A stretch of DNA of 64,000 bases from JAGWBD01 sp965197455 (GTDB taxonomy: Bacteria > Chloroflexota > Anaerolineae > Aggregatilineales > Phototrophicaceae), in NCBI GenBank assembly GCA_965197455.1, contig OZ240208.1, forward strand, positions 434,001 through 498,000. Direction: 5' to 3'. Below the pieces are notes generated by a model. It made no database searches and was not told the origin of the DNA. It worked only from the letters and a program-made list of their open reading frames with translations. The first letter of the stretch is position 1. The number at the start of each line of letters is the position of its first letter. This document shows, piece by piece, positions 32,806-41,475 of this stretch. The position numbers were made by a program, and so were the translations under genes.

Positions 32806-34718
32806 TTGACCCGGGATTGCTGCTCCATGGCGAGCAGGGCGGTGGCGACGGTTTCGATGGCGACCCGCTGCTTGCGGTACAGGTCGGCTTCACTGAGCGC
32901 CAGCCGCGCCGCCACATCACGCACCCGCCGCCGCTCGATAAAGCGCAGGTCAAGGATGTTGTAGAGCGTCCATTCGGGACTGGTCATCCGGCGCTTGCCA
33001 TCCGGGCGTTGCAGGTCGATTGCCTGACGCAACACGGCGCGCAGCGCATTGGCGGGCCCTTGCTCCTCGTTCAGAGCAGCACGAACCACATTTAGCTCCA
33101 GCAGATTGCTACGGGTAAGGCCGGGGCCACCCCAATAGTGACGCAACGCGGCGCGCACCAGCTCGGTAAAGCGGCCAGGATCCAGCACATCGCCGTTTGC
33201 AGGCGCGGGCCGAACGTTAAAGGGGAAACCGATTGCGCCTGACTGGCGCGCGACGCTCAACTGGGGCAGCAACCCCTCAAGCGCCGCGGTGATCTCGACC
33301 TGCAGCGCCATGTCGTCGAGCGCCTGGGCAATACGCTTCGTGAGCGAGTCGAGCACCTGCTGTTCTTCAGCCGAAAGCTCCAGGTCGTCGAGGCGCGCCT
33401 GCAAGCCAAGCACGCCGACGGGCGTGCCAGCATTGTTGCGCGAACGGGCGCTGTAAAGGGGCAAGTACCAGTAGTCGCCGCGCCTGTGAATGCCAGGCGC
33501 CTGTTCTGCATCTTCAGGACCAGGCTCGCGCAATCCGGACAGAAAATCTTCCGGCTGCTCCAGCCCGGCTTGCTGCGCGCCAATGCTGGCGACCAGTTCC
33601 GGGTGCGCCGACAGCAGCGAAACCACAAAGGAGCTGCTCACGCGCAGGTTGTCACAGAGGGTGGCCAGGGTAGCTTCCAGCAGGGATTCGAGGTCCTTGC
33701 GCGTGAGCATCTGCTCATCCAGGTTACGCAGCCGGCCGAGCTGATCCTCATCCTCATCAGAATAGATAAGCCATTGTTCGAAGCGTGGCAGGAACAGGTG
33801 GATGACCCATTGCCACAGCAGCAGCGCTGCAACCACGGCGAAGGGCATGAATTCCTGAGCCGGCAGGCCAAGCACTTCCGTGGCTGGGCCCATGTTGAGG
33901 ATGATGACCAGCGCGAGAATTGCCGAGGCCGGCCCGCGCAGGTAGGCGCGCAACAGCCCCACCTTGATCTGGCTCTCTGGCCGCCGTGATCCAAAAAAGG
34001 TCAATGGCCAGGCAAGGAACAGCAGCATGAGCACGACGATCACATTGGACAGGTTAATGAGGGAGAGCTGCAGAAATCCGGGGTCCGCTTCCGGCGCCAG
34101 CAACACCGACCATGGAAAGAGCCCCAGCGCCGGGGTGGGCATGGCCAACAACAGAAACCCCATGCGTCGTCTGGTCTCCCGGGTGAGGCAGCGCCGGCGC
34201 GCGCGCAGGACGTTGAGCAGGGCGGCGATGGTGACGACAAGGAAGTACAGGATGTAGAGCGGGAAGAGCGGGCCGGCCTGCAGGCGTGTCTGTGGGCCTG
34301 TGTCACCGGGCCAGGTGAGTGAATTGTCGAATAGTGCGACGAGGAGGAAGAAGATACCCAGGGCATAGAGCGTACGAATGACGCGTCGCCGACGCCCGCG
34401 TGAAGGCAGACCGGTGGTCGCCAGCAAGGCGTCCGAGAGATGATAGAGCGCGGTCGGAACAAAGGCGATGCCCGTCCACTGCAGACGCAGGGCCAGTTCG
34501 TGGATGTACTGCTCAGGCTGCAGCGAGACGAAGACATCCGCCACATAGGCGCAGGTCACACAGGCCAGCACCACGCTGGAGACGCGCGCGACGCGCACAT
34601 ACAGATTATTGCTGAGGTTGTAGAGCAGCAAGGAGGCGGAAACAATGACGATAACTGCAGTGAGGGTTTCGTTGGCCAGCTCGAGGAACAGACGAAACAG
34701 GGTCTGTAGATCAGTCAT
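32802..34718 (-). CDS. multi-span membrane protein with GAF-like region and C-terminal helix-turn-helix
   Basis: 638-aa protein that I do not recognise as a named gene. About eight or nine membrane spans fill residues 15-310, resembling the 7TM sensor heads of some histidine kinases. A soluble region at about 330-475 resembles a GAF domain, and the last ~60 residues contain IERRRVRDVAARLALSEADLYRKQ, a helix-turn-helix of the sigma-region-4/LuxR kind. No kinase H-box or ATPase motifs are present. This suggests a membrane-bound one-component sensor or DNA-binding membrane protein. It ends at the ftsK promoter, with a GNAT gene 3 nt upstream. Confidence 0.65.
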   Translation of the reverse strand: MTDLQTLFRLFLELANETLTAVIVIVSASLLLYNLSNNLYVRVARVSSVVLACVTCAYVADVFVSLQPEQYIHELALRLQWTGIAFVPTALYHLSDALLATTGLPSRGRRRRVIRTLYALGIFFLLVALFDNSLTWPGDTGPQTRLQAGPLFPLYILYFLVVTIAALLNVLRARRRCLTRETRRRMGFLLLAMPTPALGLFPWSVLLAPEADPGFLQLSLINLSNVIVVLMLLFLAWPLTFFGSRRPESQIKVGLLRAYLRGPASAILALVIILNMGPATEVLGLPAQEFMPFAVVAALLLWQWVIHLFLPRFEQWLIYSDEDEDQLGRLRNLDEQMLTRKDLESLLEATLATLCDNLRVSSSFVVSLLSAHPELVASIGAQQAGLEQPEDFLSGLREPGPEDAEQAPGIHRRGDYWYLPLYSARSRNNAGTPVGVLGLQARLDDLELSAEEQQVLDSLTKRIAQALDDMALQVEITAALEGLLPQLSVARQSGAIGFPFNVRPAPANGDVLDPGRFTELVRAALRHYWGGPGLTRSNLLELNVVRAALNEEQGPANALRAVLRQAIDLQRPDGKRRMTSPEWTLYNILDLRFIERRRVRDVAARLALSEADLYRKQRVAIETVATALLAMEQQSRVN

Positions 34719-34721
34719 GGC

Positions 34722-35330
34722 CTAGCGCAGCATTTCCCCGAAAAACACGGCGATTTCGTGCTGCGGGAAGTAATGGTCACTGTAGCCGGAGAATCTCAGT
34801 CCGGCGCGCTGGAAGAACCGGATCGCCGGGAAATTGCGCGTCTGTACCTCGGCGACCAGGCGCATGAGCTCGCGCTCGCGCGCCCACTGCCGCGCAACCT
34901 GTAGCAGGCGCGTGCCAATGCCGTTGCGGCGCCAGGGTCTCGTGACGACCAGATCGTGCAGGCGCGCCAGGTCGTGCACCGGGTCGGCATGCAGCGCGAG
35001 ATAGCCGAGCAGTTCGCCTGAGTGGCGGTTGGCGGCAACCAGCATGCAGTGTTCTGGCGGCATGGCTATGCGCAATCGGTATTCGCTGGCATTCCAGACC
35101 GCCTCAAGGTCGCGTGGCAGCCGCTCCGGGTGAAAGCGAATGTCGAATTGATCGCCATCGTTCTGAAAGCGCATCTGCCAGGCGATCTGGGTGCGGTAGC
35201 TGTGATCCAGTTGCGTACAATAATGGATGTCACGCTCGCGGCCATCACGGATGACGAAACCAACCCGGTCCATCATATCAACGACTTGCGCTTGCTGTGC
35301 AGTTTCGCGCTGCCTGGCAAGACCGGGCAT
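34722..35330 (-). CDS. GNAT family N-acetyltransferase
   Basis: About 200-aa acetyltransferase-fold protein. The acetyl-CoA pyrophosphate loop is TRPWRRNGIGTRLLQVARQ, preceded by the strand LARLHDLVV and followed by the NFPAIRFFQRAGLRFSGYSD signature. The start is uncertain: a TTG at 35348, ATG at 35330 or the ATG pair at 35276 are all possible and none has a strong ribosome-binding site. Its stop is 3 nt from the membrane sensor gene, so the two are co-transcribed. Substrate unknown. Confidence 0.8.
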   Translation of the reverse strand: MPGLARQRETAQQAQVVDMMDRVGFVIRDGRERDIHYCTQLDHSYRTQIAWQMRFQNDGDQFDIRFHPERLPRDLEAVWNASEYRLRIAMPPEHCMLVAANRHSGELLGYLALHADPVHDLARLHDLVVTRPWRRNGIGTRLLQVARQWARERELMRLVAEVQTRNFPAIRFFQRAGLRFSGYSDHYFPQHEIAVFFGEMLR

Positions 35331-35401
35331 GTCTAATGCCACCGGCAAATGTCATCAATGGTATTAAACTGGTGCTCGGCGACGACAGAAAACAACTTCG
35401 C

Positions 35402-35457
35402 CCAATCTGGTCAGCGTAGCTCATTGCTGCGCCCGGGGACACAGGTCCGCAGATTGG
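35402..35457 (-). terminator. possible terminator after the sigma factor gene
   Basis: An 8-bp perfect stem (CCAATCTG 35402-35409 with CAGATTGG 35450-35457) with a 40-nt loop starts 23 nt after the sigma-factor stop. Only scattered U residues follow, so it is weak. Confidence 0.3.
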
Positions 35458-35480
35458 TCTGCATGCCGGGCCAACACCAG

Positions 35481-36728
35481 CTACTCCTCGTAGAGATAGT
35501 CCCGCAGCTTGACCCGCGCGGAAGACTGACGCAGACGATTGAGCGCCTGGGCCTCCAGCTGACGCACTCGTTCGCGGGTCACCCCAATCGTCTGTCCAAC
35601 CTCTTCCAGAGTGTAGACGCGCCCGTCTTCCAGCCCGTAGCGCAGCCGCAGGATTTGCGCTTCACGCGGCGGCAGGCGGTCGAGTGCCTCATCCAGCTGC
35701 TCGTGCAGGAGGTGTGAAGCCACTTCGTCCGCCGGGGCCGGGCTGCTCACGTCCTCGACGAAGTCGCCGAAAGAGGAGTCCCCGTCCTCGTCAATGGGCG
35801 CTTCCAGGCTGACCGGACGGCGCGAGATCTCCATCAGATCCTCGACCTTTTCCGGTGTGGTTTCCATTCCGATGGCCAACTCGGCGATGGAGGGGTCGCG
35901 ACCCAACTCCTGGGTCAACTGCAACTGGAAGCGGCGCATTCGGTTCAGCTGGTCGCCCATGTGCACCGGGACGCGAATGGTGCGTCCCTGGTCGGCGACG
36001 GCCCGGCTGACGGCCTGGCGGATCCACCAGGTGGCGTAGGTGCTGAACTTGTGGCCACGCTGATATTCAAACTTGTTGGTGGCGCGAATGAGCCCGATGT
36101 TGCCTTCCTGAATGAGATCGAGGAAGGGAACGCCACGCCCGATGTACTTCTTGGCGACGCTGATGACGAGGCGCACATTGGCGCGCACCAGATGCTCCTG
36201 GGCTGCCTCGCCATCCTCTACGATTTCCTGCAGGGTGTACACATCGTCGAGCGGCAGCGACTGACCGTCAAGCTCAAGCTGCTCCTGCGCGAAGCAGCCC
36301 GCTTCCATGCGCCGCGCCAGCTCGACTTCCTCTTCAGCGTTGAGCAGACTGACCCGGCCCGCTTCCTTGAGGTAAAGGCCGACAACGTCGTCGGTTTCGA
36401 GAGCCTGCTGGTAACCGAGGTCCTCAACAATGTCCTTTTCATCCAGCAACCAGGGTCTGGCAGCTTCTCCGGTCCGCTGCACACCATCTGCAACCAGTGT
36501 CTGCACCGGGTCTGGCTCACTGCTGCTCGGGAGGGACCGGGGCGCAACATCCACCTCAACGCCGGCTTTCTGCAGCCCTTCCATCACATCTTCAAGCAGC
36601 GGGACATCCCGCTCCGGGAAGGGGAGGTTGGCAAGGATTTCCTCTGTGGATATGGCACCTTGACGACGCGCCTGTCGCATGATGCGCGTGAAAACTTCTT
36701 CGCTGCCTGCTTCTTTCGTTGCGATCAT
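35481..36728 (-). CDS. rpoD: principal RNA polymerase sigma factor (RpoD/SigA, sigma-70)
   Basis: 415-aa group 1 sigma factor. Region 1.1-like head, then region 1.2 (DDVVGLYLKEAGRVSLLNAEEEVEL in two blocks), region 2 with FLDLIQEGNIGLIRATNKFEY and the -10-reading KFSTYATWWIRQAVSRAV, region 3, and region 4 ending with the HTH YTLEEVGQTIGVTRERVRQLE. Start ATG at 36728 is preferred because AAGGTGA lies just upstream; an ATG four codons earlier is possible. Preceded by a 500-nt gap with tandem promoters. Being the only sigma factor in view and having full regions 1.2-4, it is most likely the housekeeping one, but a close group 2 relative cannot be excluded. Confidence 0.92.
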   Translation of the reverse strand: MIATKEAGSEEVFTRIMRQARRQGAISTEEILANLPFPERDVPLLEDVMEGLQKAGVEVDVAPRSLPSSSEPDPVQTLVADGVQRTGEAARPWLLDEKDIVEDLGYQQALETDDVVGLYLKEAGRVSLLNAEEEVELARRMEAGCFAQEQLELDGQSLPLDDVYTLQEIVEDGEAAQEHLVRANVRLVISVAKKYIGRGVPFLDLIQEGNIGLIRATNKFEYQRGHKFSTYATWWIRQAVSRAVADQGRTIRVPVHMGDQLNRMRRFQLQLTQELGRDPSIAELAIGMETTPEKVEDLMEISRRPVSLEAPIDEDGDSSFGDFVEDVSSPAPADEVASHLLHEQLDEALDRLPPREAQILRLRYGLEDGRVYTLEEVGQTIGVTRERVRQLEAQALNRLRQSSARVKLRDYLYEE

Positions 36729-36871
36729 TGTCACCTTCATCTCGGCCGTCTGACATCACACACACAAACGCTCCCCTGCGAAAACACGCGCAAGGTCGGT
36801 GCGCAAATTTCTACGTAAAAGGTTTCTTACCCGGGAAGAGAAAGCCACAGGGGAATCTGACAGGACTGGAG

Positions 36872-36954
36872 AGCGTAACACAATCCAAAATGATTGCAAA
36901 TTTTGCTACGAACCCATCAAAAGAAAGCGTACTGCACATCGTGACAACTGTCAA
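36872..36954 (-). promoter_or_regulatory. tandem promoters of the sigma factor gene
   Basis: Two promoters share the same -10 hexamer on the minus strand. P1: TTGACA (36954-36949), 17 bp, TACGCT (36931-36926). P2: TTGCAA (36899-36894), 16 bp, TACGCT (36877-36872). Leaders would be about 190 and 135 nt. Apart from these and the argC promoter, the gap 36741-37250 holds no gene that I can support. Confidence 0.55.
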
Positions 36955-37045
36955 GCAAGGTACCCCTGGCGCAACCTGGAGCGTTGGCTCCTGGGTAATT
37001 CGAACAAGGAAAACCGCAGCCTGCACAAGGATATGCACAGAGCGG

Positions 37046-37074
37046 TTGACCGCCCATCCAGGCTTGCCTACACT
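37046..37074 (+). promoter_or_regulatory. promoter of the arg-car operon
   Basis: TTGACC (37046-37051) and TACACT (37069-37074), 17-bp spacer, 177 nt upstream of argC. No clear ArgR box was found by eye. Confidence 0.6.
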
Positions 37075-37088
37075 GCGTTCAGTTTCGT

Positions 37089-37133
37089 ATGAAGTTTCTG
37101 TTGTGCCACGAGCGGCGATGCAGCATGGGTTGA
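37089..37133 (+). CDS. possible arginine-operon leader peptide (14 aa)
   Basis: An ATG seven bases after the presumed transcription start opens a 14-codon frame MKFLLCHERRCSMG with two adjacent Arg codons (CGG CGA). It has no ribosome-binding site, so it would be read as a near-leaderless message. Downstream, a bulged hairpin (about 37136-37166) is visible but no U-tract terminator, so there is no full attenuator as for lysW. It may be chance. Confidence 0.25.
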   Translation: MKFLLCHERRCSMG

Positions 37134-37250
37134 AAGCCTCCTTGTGGTCTGGACAAGTGAGGGCGCCTGGGCTGACTACCTGGATAGCATGCAAATTTGT
37201 TTCCTGGCCGCGCTGAGTGCTGGCCGGATCCCAAATCTGGTTGGAGAATC

Positions 37251-38264
37251 ATGATGCAACGCTACAAGGCAGGAATCTACGGAGCGTCTGGCTACGCTGG
37301 CGCGGAGCTGGTTGCGCTGCTTGCCAGACATCCGCAGGCGCAGTTGACCTTTGCGACATCGGGCAGCCAACGTGGCAAGGCAGTGCCCGGTAGCACCTTG
37401 AGTTACATCGCGCCGGAAGAGGCAAGACCTGGTGAGGTTGACGCTGTTTTTCTCGCGCTGCCGCATGGCGCTTCGGCCAGGGTAGCCGTGGAAGCGCTGG
37501 GTGCGGGCGCCAGCGTCATCGATCTGTCGGCGGACTTTCGCATGGATAGCGCCGAAGCCTGGACGGAGTGGTACGCGGAACCGCATGCGCAACCGGAATT
37601 GTTGCCGGTTCCCTATGGTCTGCCGGAAATAAACCGGGCGCAGTTGCGCGGCATTGACCTGGTCGCTGTGCCTGGCTGTTACCCGACCACAATGTTACTG
37701 GGCGTGTACCCGCTCCTGCGAGCCCATGCCATCGCAGCAGACTCGCCAATTGTCGTCGATGCCAAGTCCGGCGCCTCCGGCGCAGGGCGCACGCCTTCCG
37801 CCGTCACGCACTTCCCGGAACTGTTTGGCAACCTGGTGCCTTACAAGACTGGTCGCGCGCACCGGCACGTGGGCGAAATGGAGCAGGAGCTGCGTAAACT
37901 CGACAGAGATGTCGGGCCGGTCCTGTTTTCACCGCATTTGCTGCCCATCGACCGCGGTCTGCTGGCGAGCATCACGGTGACGCTGGCGCAGGGCTTTGCT
38001 GCCGCCGATGCGCAGTCACTATATGAAGAAACCTATGAAACCGAGCCCATGGTACGGGTCTTGCCGGCTGGCGAGCAGGCGACGATTGCGCAGGTCGCGC
38101 GACGCGACGGCTGCGTCATCAGTGTGCTGCCGGTGCTTGAGCGCTGGTTGCAAATCACCAGCGTAACGGACAACTTGCGCAAGGGCGCGGCCAGCCAGGC
38201 GATTCAGAACTTCAATCTCATGTTTGGCCTTGAGGAAACGGCCGGCCTGGAAGCGGAGGCATAA
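37251..38264 (+). CDS. argC: N-acetyl-gamma-glutamyl-phosphate reductase
   Basis: 337-aa NADPH-dependent reductase, third step of ornithine synthesis. Rossmann start AGIYGASGYAGAELVALLARHP, the VFLALPHGASA segment, active-site AVPGCYPTTMLLG with the catalytic Cys, the HRHVGEMEQEL His region, and the terminal NLRKGAASQAIQNFNLMFGL. The GCYPT motif separates it from the lysY paralogue at the start of the window. Start ATG at 37251 follows TTGGAGAA; a second ATG is adjacent. First gene of argC-B-D-J-carA-carB. Confidence 0.95.
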   Translation: MMQRYKAGIYGASGYAGAELVALLARHPQAQLTFATSGSQRGKAVPGSTLSYIAPEEARPGEVDAVFLALPHGASARVAVEALGAGASVIDLSADFRMDSAEAWTEWYAEPHAQPELLPVPYGLPEINRAQLRGIDLVAVPGCYPTTMLLGVYPLLRAHAIAADSPIVVDAKSGASGAGRTPSAVTHFPELFGNLVPYKTGRAHRHVGEMEQELRKLDRDVGPVLFSPHLLPIDRGLLASITVTLAQGFAAADAQSLYEETYETEPMVRVLPAGEQATIAQVARRDGCVISVLPVLERWLQITSVTDNLRKGAASQAIQNFNLMFGLEETAGLEAEA

Positions 38265-38265
38265 C

Positions 38266-39057
38266 ATGCGTCCTGTCATTCTCAAAATCGGCGGGCATGA
38301 TCTGCGCGACGTGACATTTTTGCGCAAGCTGGCGACTTGTGTGAGTGAGCTGCGGCTGCCGCTGGTGCTGGTGCACGGCGGCGGTGTGGAAATCGCCGAA
38401 CTGCAGCAGCGTCTGGGCATTCAGCCACAATATGAACAAGGGGTGCGCGTCACGGACAGCGAATCACTGGCGCTGGTCGAGATGGTGCTGTGCGGCCTGG
38501 TGAACAAGCGCCTGGTCCGCTTTCTGGTGCAGGCTGGTATTGATGCGCTGGGGCTGAGCGGGGTTGACCGCGGCCTGATGCGTGCGCGGAAAATGCAGCA
38601 CGACACTATTGACATGGGCTACACCGGCGAGGTCAGCGCGGTGCGCGCGGATGTCCTCGACGATCTGTTGGCCAGAGGCATCACGCCGGTGATCGCGCCT
38701 CTCTGTCTGGGTGAGGACAGCGCATTTAATGTCAACGCCGACCATGTCGCCGGGGCCCTGGCCGTGGCGACGGGCGCCAGTCGCATCATCTTCCTGACCA
38801 ATGTGGACGGCGTCATGCTGCGTGGACAGCGTCTGCCCGGGCTTGACGCTGAACGCGCGCGCGCGCTGATTGCGCAGGGAGACATATTCGGCGGTATGAT
38901 CCCGAAGGTGGAGACGGCCCTGCATGCGCTCGCAACCGGCGTGCCGGAGGCGCTCATCACCAACCTTGCCGGGCTTGGGACAGCAGGTGGCACCCTCTTT
39001 CGCATGGAAGAGCGGATTACAGGACGGAATAACGAAAGGGTGGGGGACAAGGTATGA
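38266..39057 (+). CDS. argB: acetylglutamate kinase
   Basis: 263-aa amino-acid kinase that phosphorylates N-acetylglutamate. ILKIGGHDL carries the ATP Lys, LVLVHGGGVEI the glycine loop, EQGVRVTDSESLALVEMVL the acylglutamate site, VNADHVAGALAVATGASRI and FLTNVDGVM the nucleotide region, and GGMIPKVETALHAL the second catalytic Lys. GGAGG lies 6 nt before the ATG. The family also contains LysZ; placement between argC and argD in an operon with argJ makes the arginine role likely, though it could serve both pathways. Confidence 0.93.
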   Translation: MRPVILKIGGHDLRDVTFLRKLATCVSELRLPLVLVHGGGVEIAELQQRLGIQPQYEQGVRVTDSESLALVEMVLCGLVNKRLVRFLVQAGIDALGLSGVDRGLMRARKMQHDTIDMGYTGEVSAVRADVLDDLLARGITPVIAPLCLGEDSAFNVNADHVAGALAVATGASRIIFLTNVDGVMLRGQRLPGLDAERARALIAQGDIFGGMIPKVETALHALATGVPEALITNLAGLGTAGGTLFRMEERITGRNNERVGDKV

Positions 39058-40256
39058 CAAGCGAACTGGAGCGGGTCGTTGAACTGGAAGGCGCCAATGT
39101 TGTGCAGATTTATGGCCGTCCACCTATCGTCATTACGCGCGGCGAGGGCATGACGGTATATGACAGTGAAGGTCAGAGCTATCTCGATTTTGTGGCCGGC
39201 ATCGCGGTTAACGCCCTCGGCTACAACGACGCCGGCGTTAATGCGGCCATTACGCAGGCCTTGACCAGCGGCGTCATTCACACCAGCAATCTCTATCACA
39301 CAGCGGCCCATGCCGAACTGGCTGAACTGCTGTGTGCGACTTCATTTGCAGACCGCGTCCACTACTGCAACAGCGGCGCCGAAGCCGTCGAGGGCGCCAT
39401 CAAGTTTGCGCGCAAGGTGTCCTACGAGGCGGGCAAGCCGGACAAGACCGGCATCGTGGCTTTCGCCAACGCCTTCCATGGCCGCACCATCGGCGCCCTG
39501 GCCCTGACACCGCGCGAAAAGTATCAGAAGCCGTTCCGGCCGCTGATGCCGGACGTCACCATTGCGGATTTCAACGACCTGGACAGCGCGCGCGCGGCCA
39601 TCAATGCGGATACGGCTGCGGTGTTCGTGGAGCCGGTGCAGGGCGAGGGCGGAATTAACATCGCGACGCCGGAGTTTCTGCAAGGCCTGCGTGCACTTTG
39701 CGACGAAAATGATGCCCTGCTGGTCTGCGACGAAATCCAGTGTGGCATGGGGCGCACAGGTTCGCTGTGGGCCTACGAGGAAAGCGGCATCACGCCGGAC
39801 ATTTTGACGGCGGCCAAGCCGCTGGCCGGCGGCCTGCCCATCGGCGCCATTCTGGTCACGGAAGCTGTGGCAGGCGCCGTCAAGCCCGGCGACCACGGCT
39901 CCACCTTTGCCGGTGGCCCGCTGGTTACGGCGGCCGCGCTGGAAGTCCTGCAACGGGTCAGTCAGCCGGCCTTCCTGGCGAATGTTCGCGATGTCGGTGA
40001 ATACCTGATGGAGCGCCTGGAGGAGATCAACAGCCCGCTCATCACGGAAGTTCGCGGCCGCGGTCTGCTCGTCGGCATTGAGCTGGAATGCCCCTCGGCA
40101 GCGCTGGTGAGCGCCGGTTATGAGCATGGCTTGCTGCTGCTGAACGCGGGCGAGCAGGTGTTGCGCTTTGTGCCGCCGCTGGTCGCGCAACGAAGTGACA
40201 TCGACACCTTGATCGGGCATCTGACGGCCATGTTGGAGGCCATCAGCGATGCATGA
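39054..40256 (+). CDS. argD: acetylornithine aminotransferase
   Basis: 400-aa class III PLP aminotransferase, converting N-acetylglutamate semialdehyde to N-acetylornithine. Key blocks are HTSNLYHTAAHAELAELL, NSGAEAVEGAIKFAR, AFANAFHGRTIGALALT, VFVEPVQGEGGI, LVCDEIQCGMGRTG and the PLP Lys in AAKPLAGGLPIGAI. Starts in an ATGA overlap with argB and overlaps argJ by 8 nt. Confidence 0.94.
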   Translation: MTSELERVVELEGANVVQIYGRPPIVITRGEGMTVYDSEGQSYLDFVAGIAVNALGYNDAGVNAAITQALTSGVIHTSNLYHTAAHAELAELLCATSFADRVHYCNSGAEAVEGAIKFARKVSYEAGKPDKTGIVAFANAFHGRTIGALALTPREKYQKPFRPLMPDVTIADFNDLDSARAAINADTAAVFVEPVQGEGGINIATPEFLQGLRALCDENDALLVCDEIQCGMGRTGSLWAYEESGITPDILTAAKPLAGGLPIGAILVTEAVAGAVKPGDHGSTFAGGPLVTAAALEVLQRVSQPAFLANVRDVGEYLMERLEEINSPLITEVRGRGLLVGIELECPSAALVSAGYEHGLLLLNAGEQVLRFVPPLVAQRSDIDTLIGHLTAMLEAISDA

Positions 40257-41475
40257 GCTGCGGAGAGACATCAACGGCGTGACCGGTTTCCGTGCCGGCG
40301 GTCTGGCCTGCGGCATCAAGGGCGGCGCTGTGCCGGACTTCGCACTCGTCGTCAGCGACCGGGACTGCGCGACTGGTGGCGTATTCACGCGCAACCTGGT
40401 CAAGGCCGCTCCTGTCCTGCTGGATCAGGAATTGCTGTGCGCCAACGCCGGCGGTATGCGCGCAGTGGCCATCAATAGCGGCTGCGCCAATGCCTGCACC
40501 GGTGTGCGAGGCATGGAAAATGCGCGCAAGATGGGCCGCTTGACTGCAGAGCGACTCGGTTGCGACGAACAGTCGGTGCTGGTGATGTCCACCGGCGTCA
40601 TCGGGGTGCAGCTGCCAATGGAGAACATCCGCCAGGGCGCCGCCAAGGTCGCGCCGACGTCGGACACGGCTGGCTGGCAGGCCGCCGCTGACGCCATCCG
40701 CACGACCGACAAGTTTCCCAAACAGGCTTCAGCCACGGTTCATCTGGCTGAGGGGAAAACGCTGCAGATCGCGGGCATCAGCAAGGGCGCCGGGATGATC
40801 GCGCCCGATATGGCGACCATGCTGGCGGTTGTCGTCACAGATGCCCTGCTGACGACGCAAGAGACGCAGGCGTTGCTGGAAGAAGTGAACCGGGTGAGCT
40901 TCAACTGCATCGTGGTCGACGGCGACACCAGCACCAATGATACGGTGTTGCTGCTGGCCAACGGCGCCAGCGGCGTCGCGCCGGCGGAAGGAGCAGACCG
41001 CGCGGCCTTCCGTGACGCGCTGCAGGAGGTCTGCATTCAGCTGGCGCAGGCGATTGTGAAGGATGGCGAAGGCGCGACCCGCTTTGTTACCCTTGAGATT
41101 GAGGGTGCGTCGGACGACGGGGCGGCCCGTCGCATCGCCAACACCATCGCCACTTCCGCCCTCTCCAAAACCGCTTTCTACGGCAGCGACGCCAACTGGG
41201 GTCGCTTCGCGGCAGCGGCGGGACGCGCGGGCGTCGACTTTGAGCCGGAGCGGCTGGCGCTCTGGCTGGGTGAAGGGGAAACCCTGGCCCGGCCGCTGCA
41301 GTTGATGCGGGCCGGCGAGCCGGTCGACTACAGTGAGGCGGAAGCGACTGCCATCGTGAGTCAGCCGACTTTCACTCTCAGACTGTCGGTCGGCCAGGGG
41401 CCTGGCCAGGCGCGGGTGTGGACCTGCGATCTCGGCCATGAGTACGTTTCAATTAATGCAGAATACAGGACCTGA
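40249..41475 (+). CDS. argJ: bifunctional glutamate N-acetyltransferase / amino-acid acetyltransferase ArgJ
   Basis: 408-aa Ntn-type enzyme that recycles the acetyl group from acetylornithine to glutamate and, if bifunctional, also uses acetyl-CoA. It cleaves itself at KGAGMIAPDMATMLAVVVTDA-type sequence, here with the nucleophilic Thr in APDMATMLAV at about residue 192. Other marks are NSGCANACTG and YGSDANWGRFAAAAGRAG, and the C-terminal ending VSINAEYRT. Its presence means that arginine uses the acetylated cyclic pathway, separate from the LysW one. Overlaps argD by 8 nt and carA by 1 nt (TGATG). Confidence 0.95.
   Translation: MHELRRDINGVTGFRAGGLACGIKGGAVPDFALVVSDRDCATGGVFTRNLVKAAPVLLDQELLCANAGGMRAVAINSGCANACTGVRGMENARKMGRLTAERLGCDEQSVLVMSTGVIGVQLPMENIRQGAAKVAPTSDTAGWQAAADAIRTTDKFPKQASATVHLAEGKTLQIAGISKGAGMIAPDMATMLAVVVTDALLTTQETQALLEEVNRVSFNCIVVDGDTSTNDTVLLLANGASGVAPAEGADRAAFRDALQEVCIQLAQAIVKDGEGATRFVTLEIEGASDDGAARRIANTIATSALSKTAFYGSDANWGRFAAAAGRAGVDFEPERLALWLGEGETLARPLQLMRAGEPVDYSEAEATAIVSQPTFTLRLSVGQGPGQARVWTCDLGHEYVSINAEYRT

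Noticed and set aside
37134..37250. An attenuator terminator after the possible Arg leader frame
   Set aside because: Inverted repeats are imperfect and none is followed by a run of T.
36741..37250. A tRNA or small protein gene in the 510-bp gap between the sigma factor and argC
   Set aside because: No cloverleaf, TTCGAAT-type T-arm with matching stems or convincing coding frame was seen; only promoters are supported.
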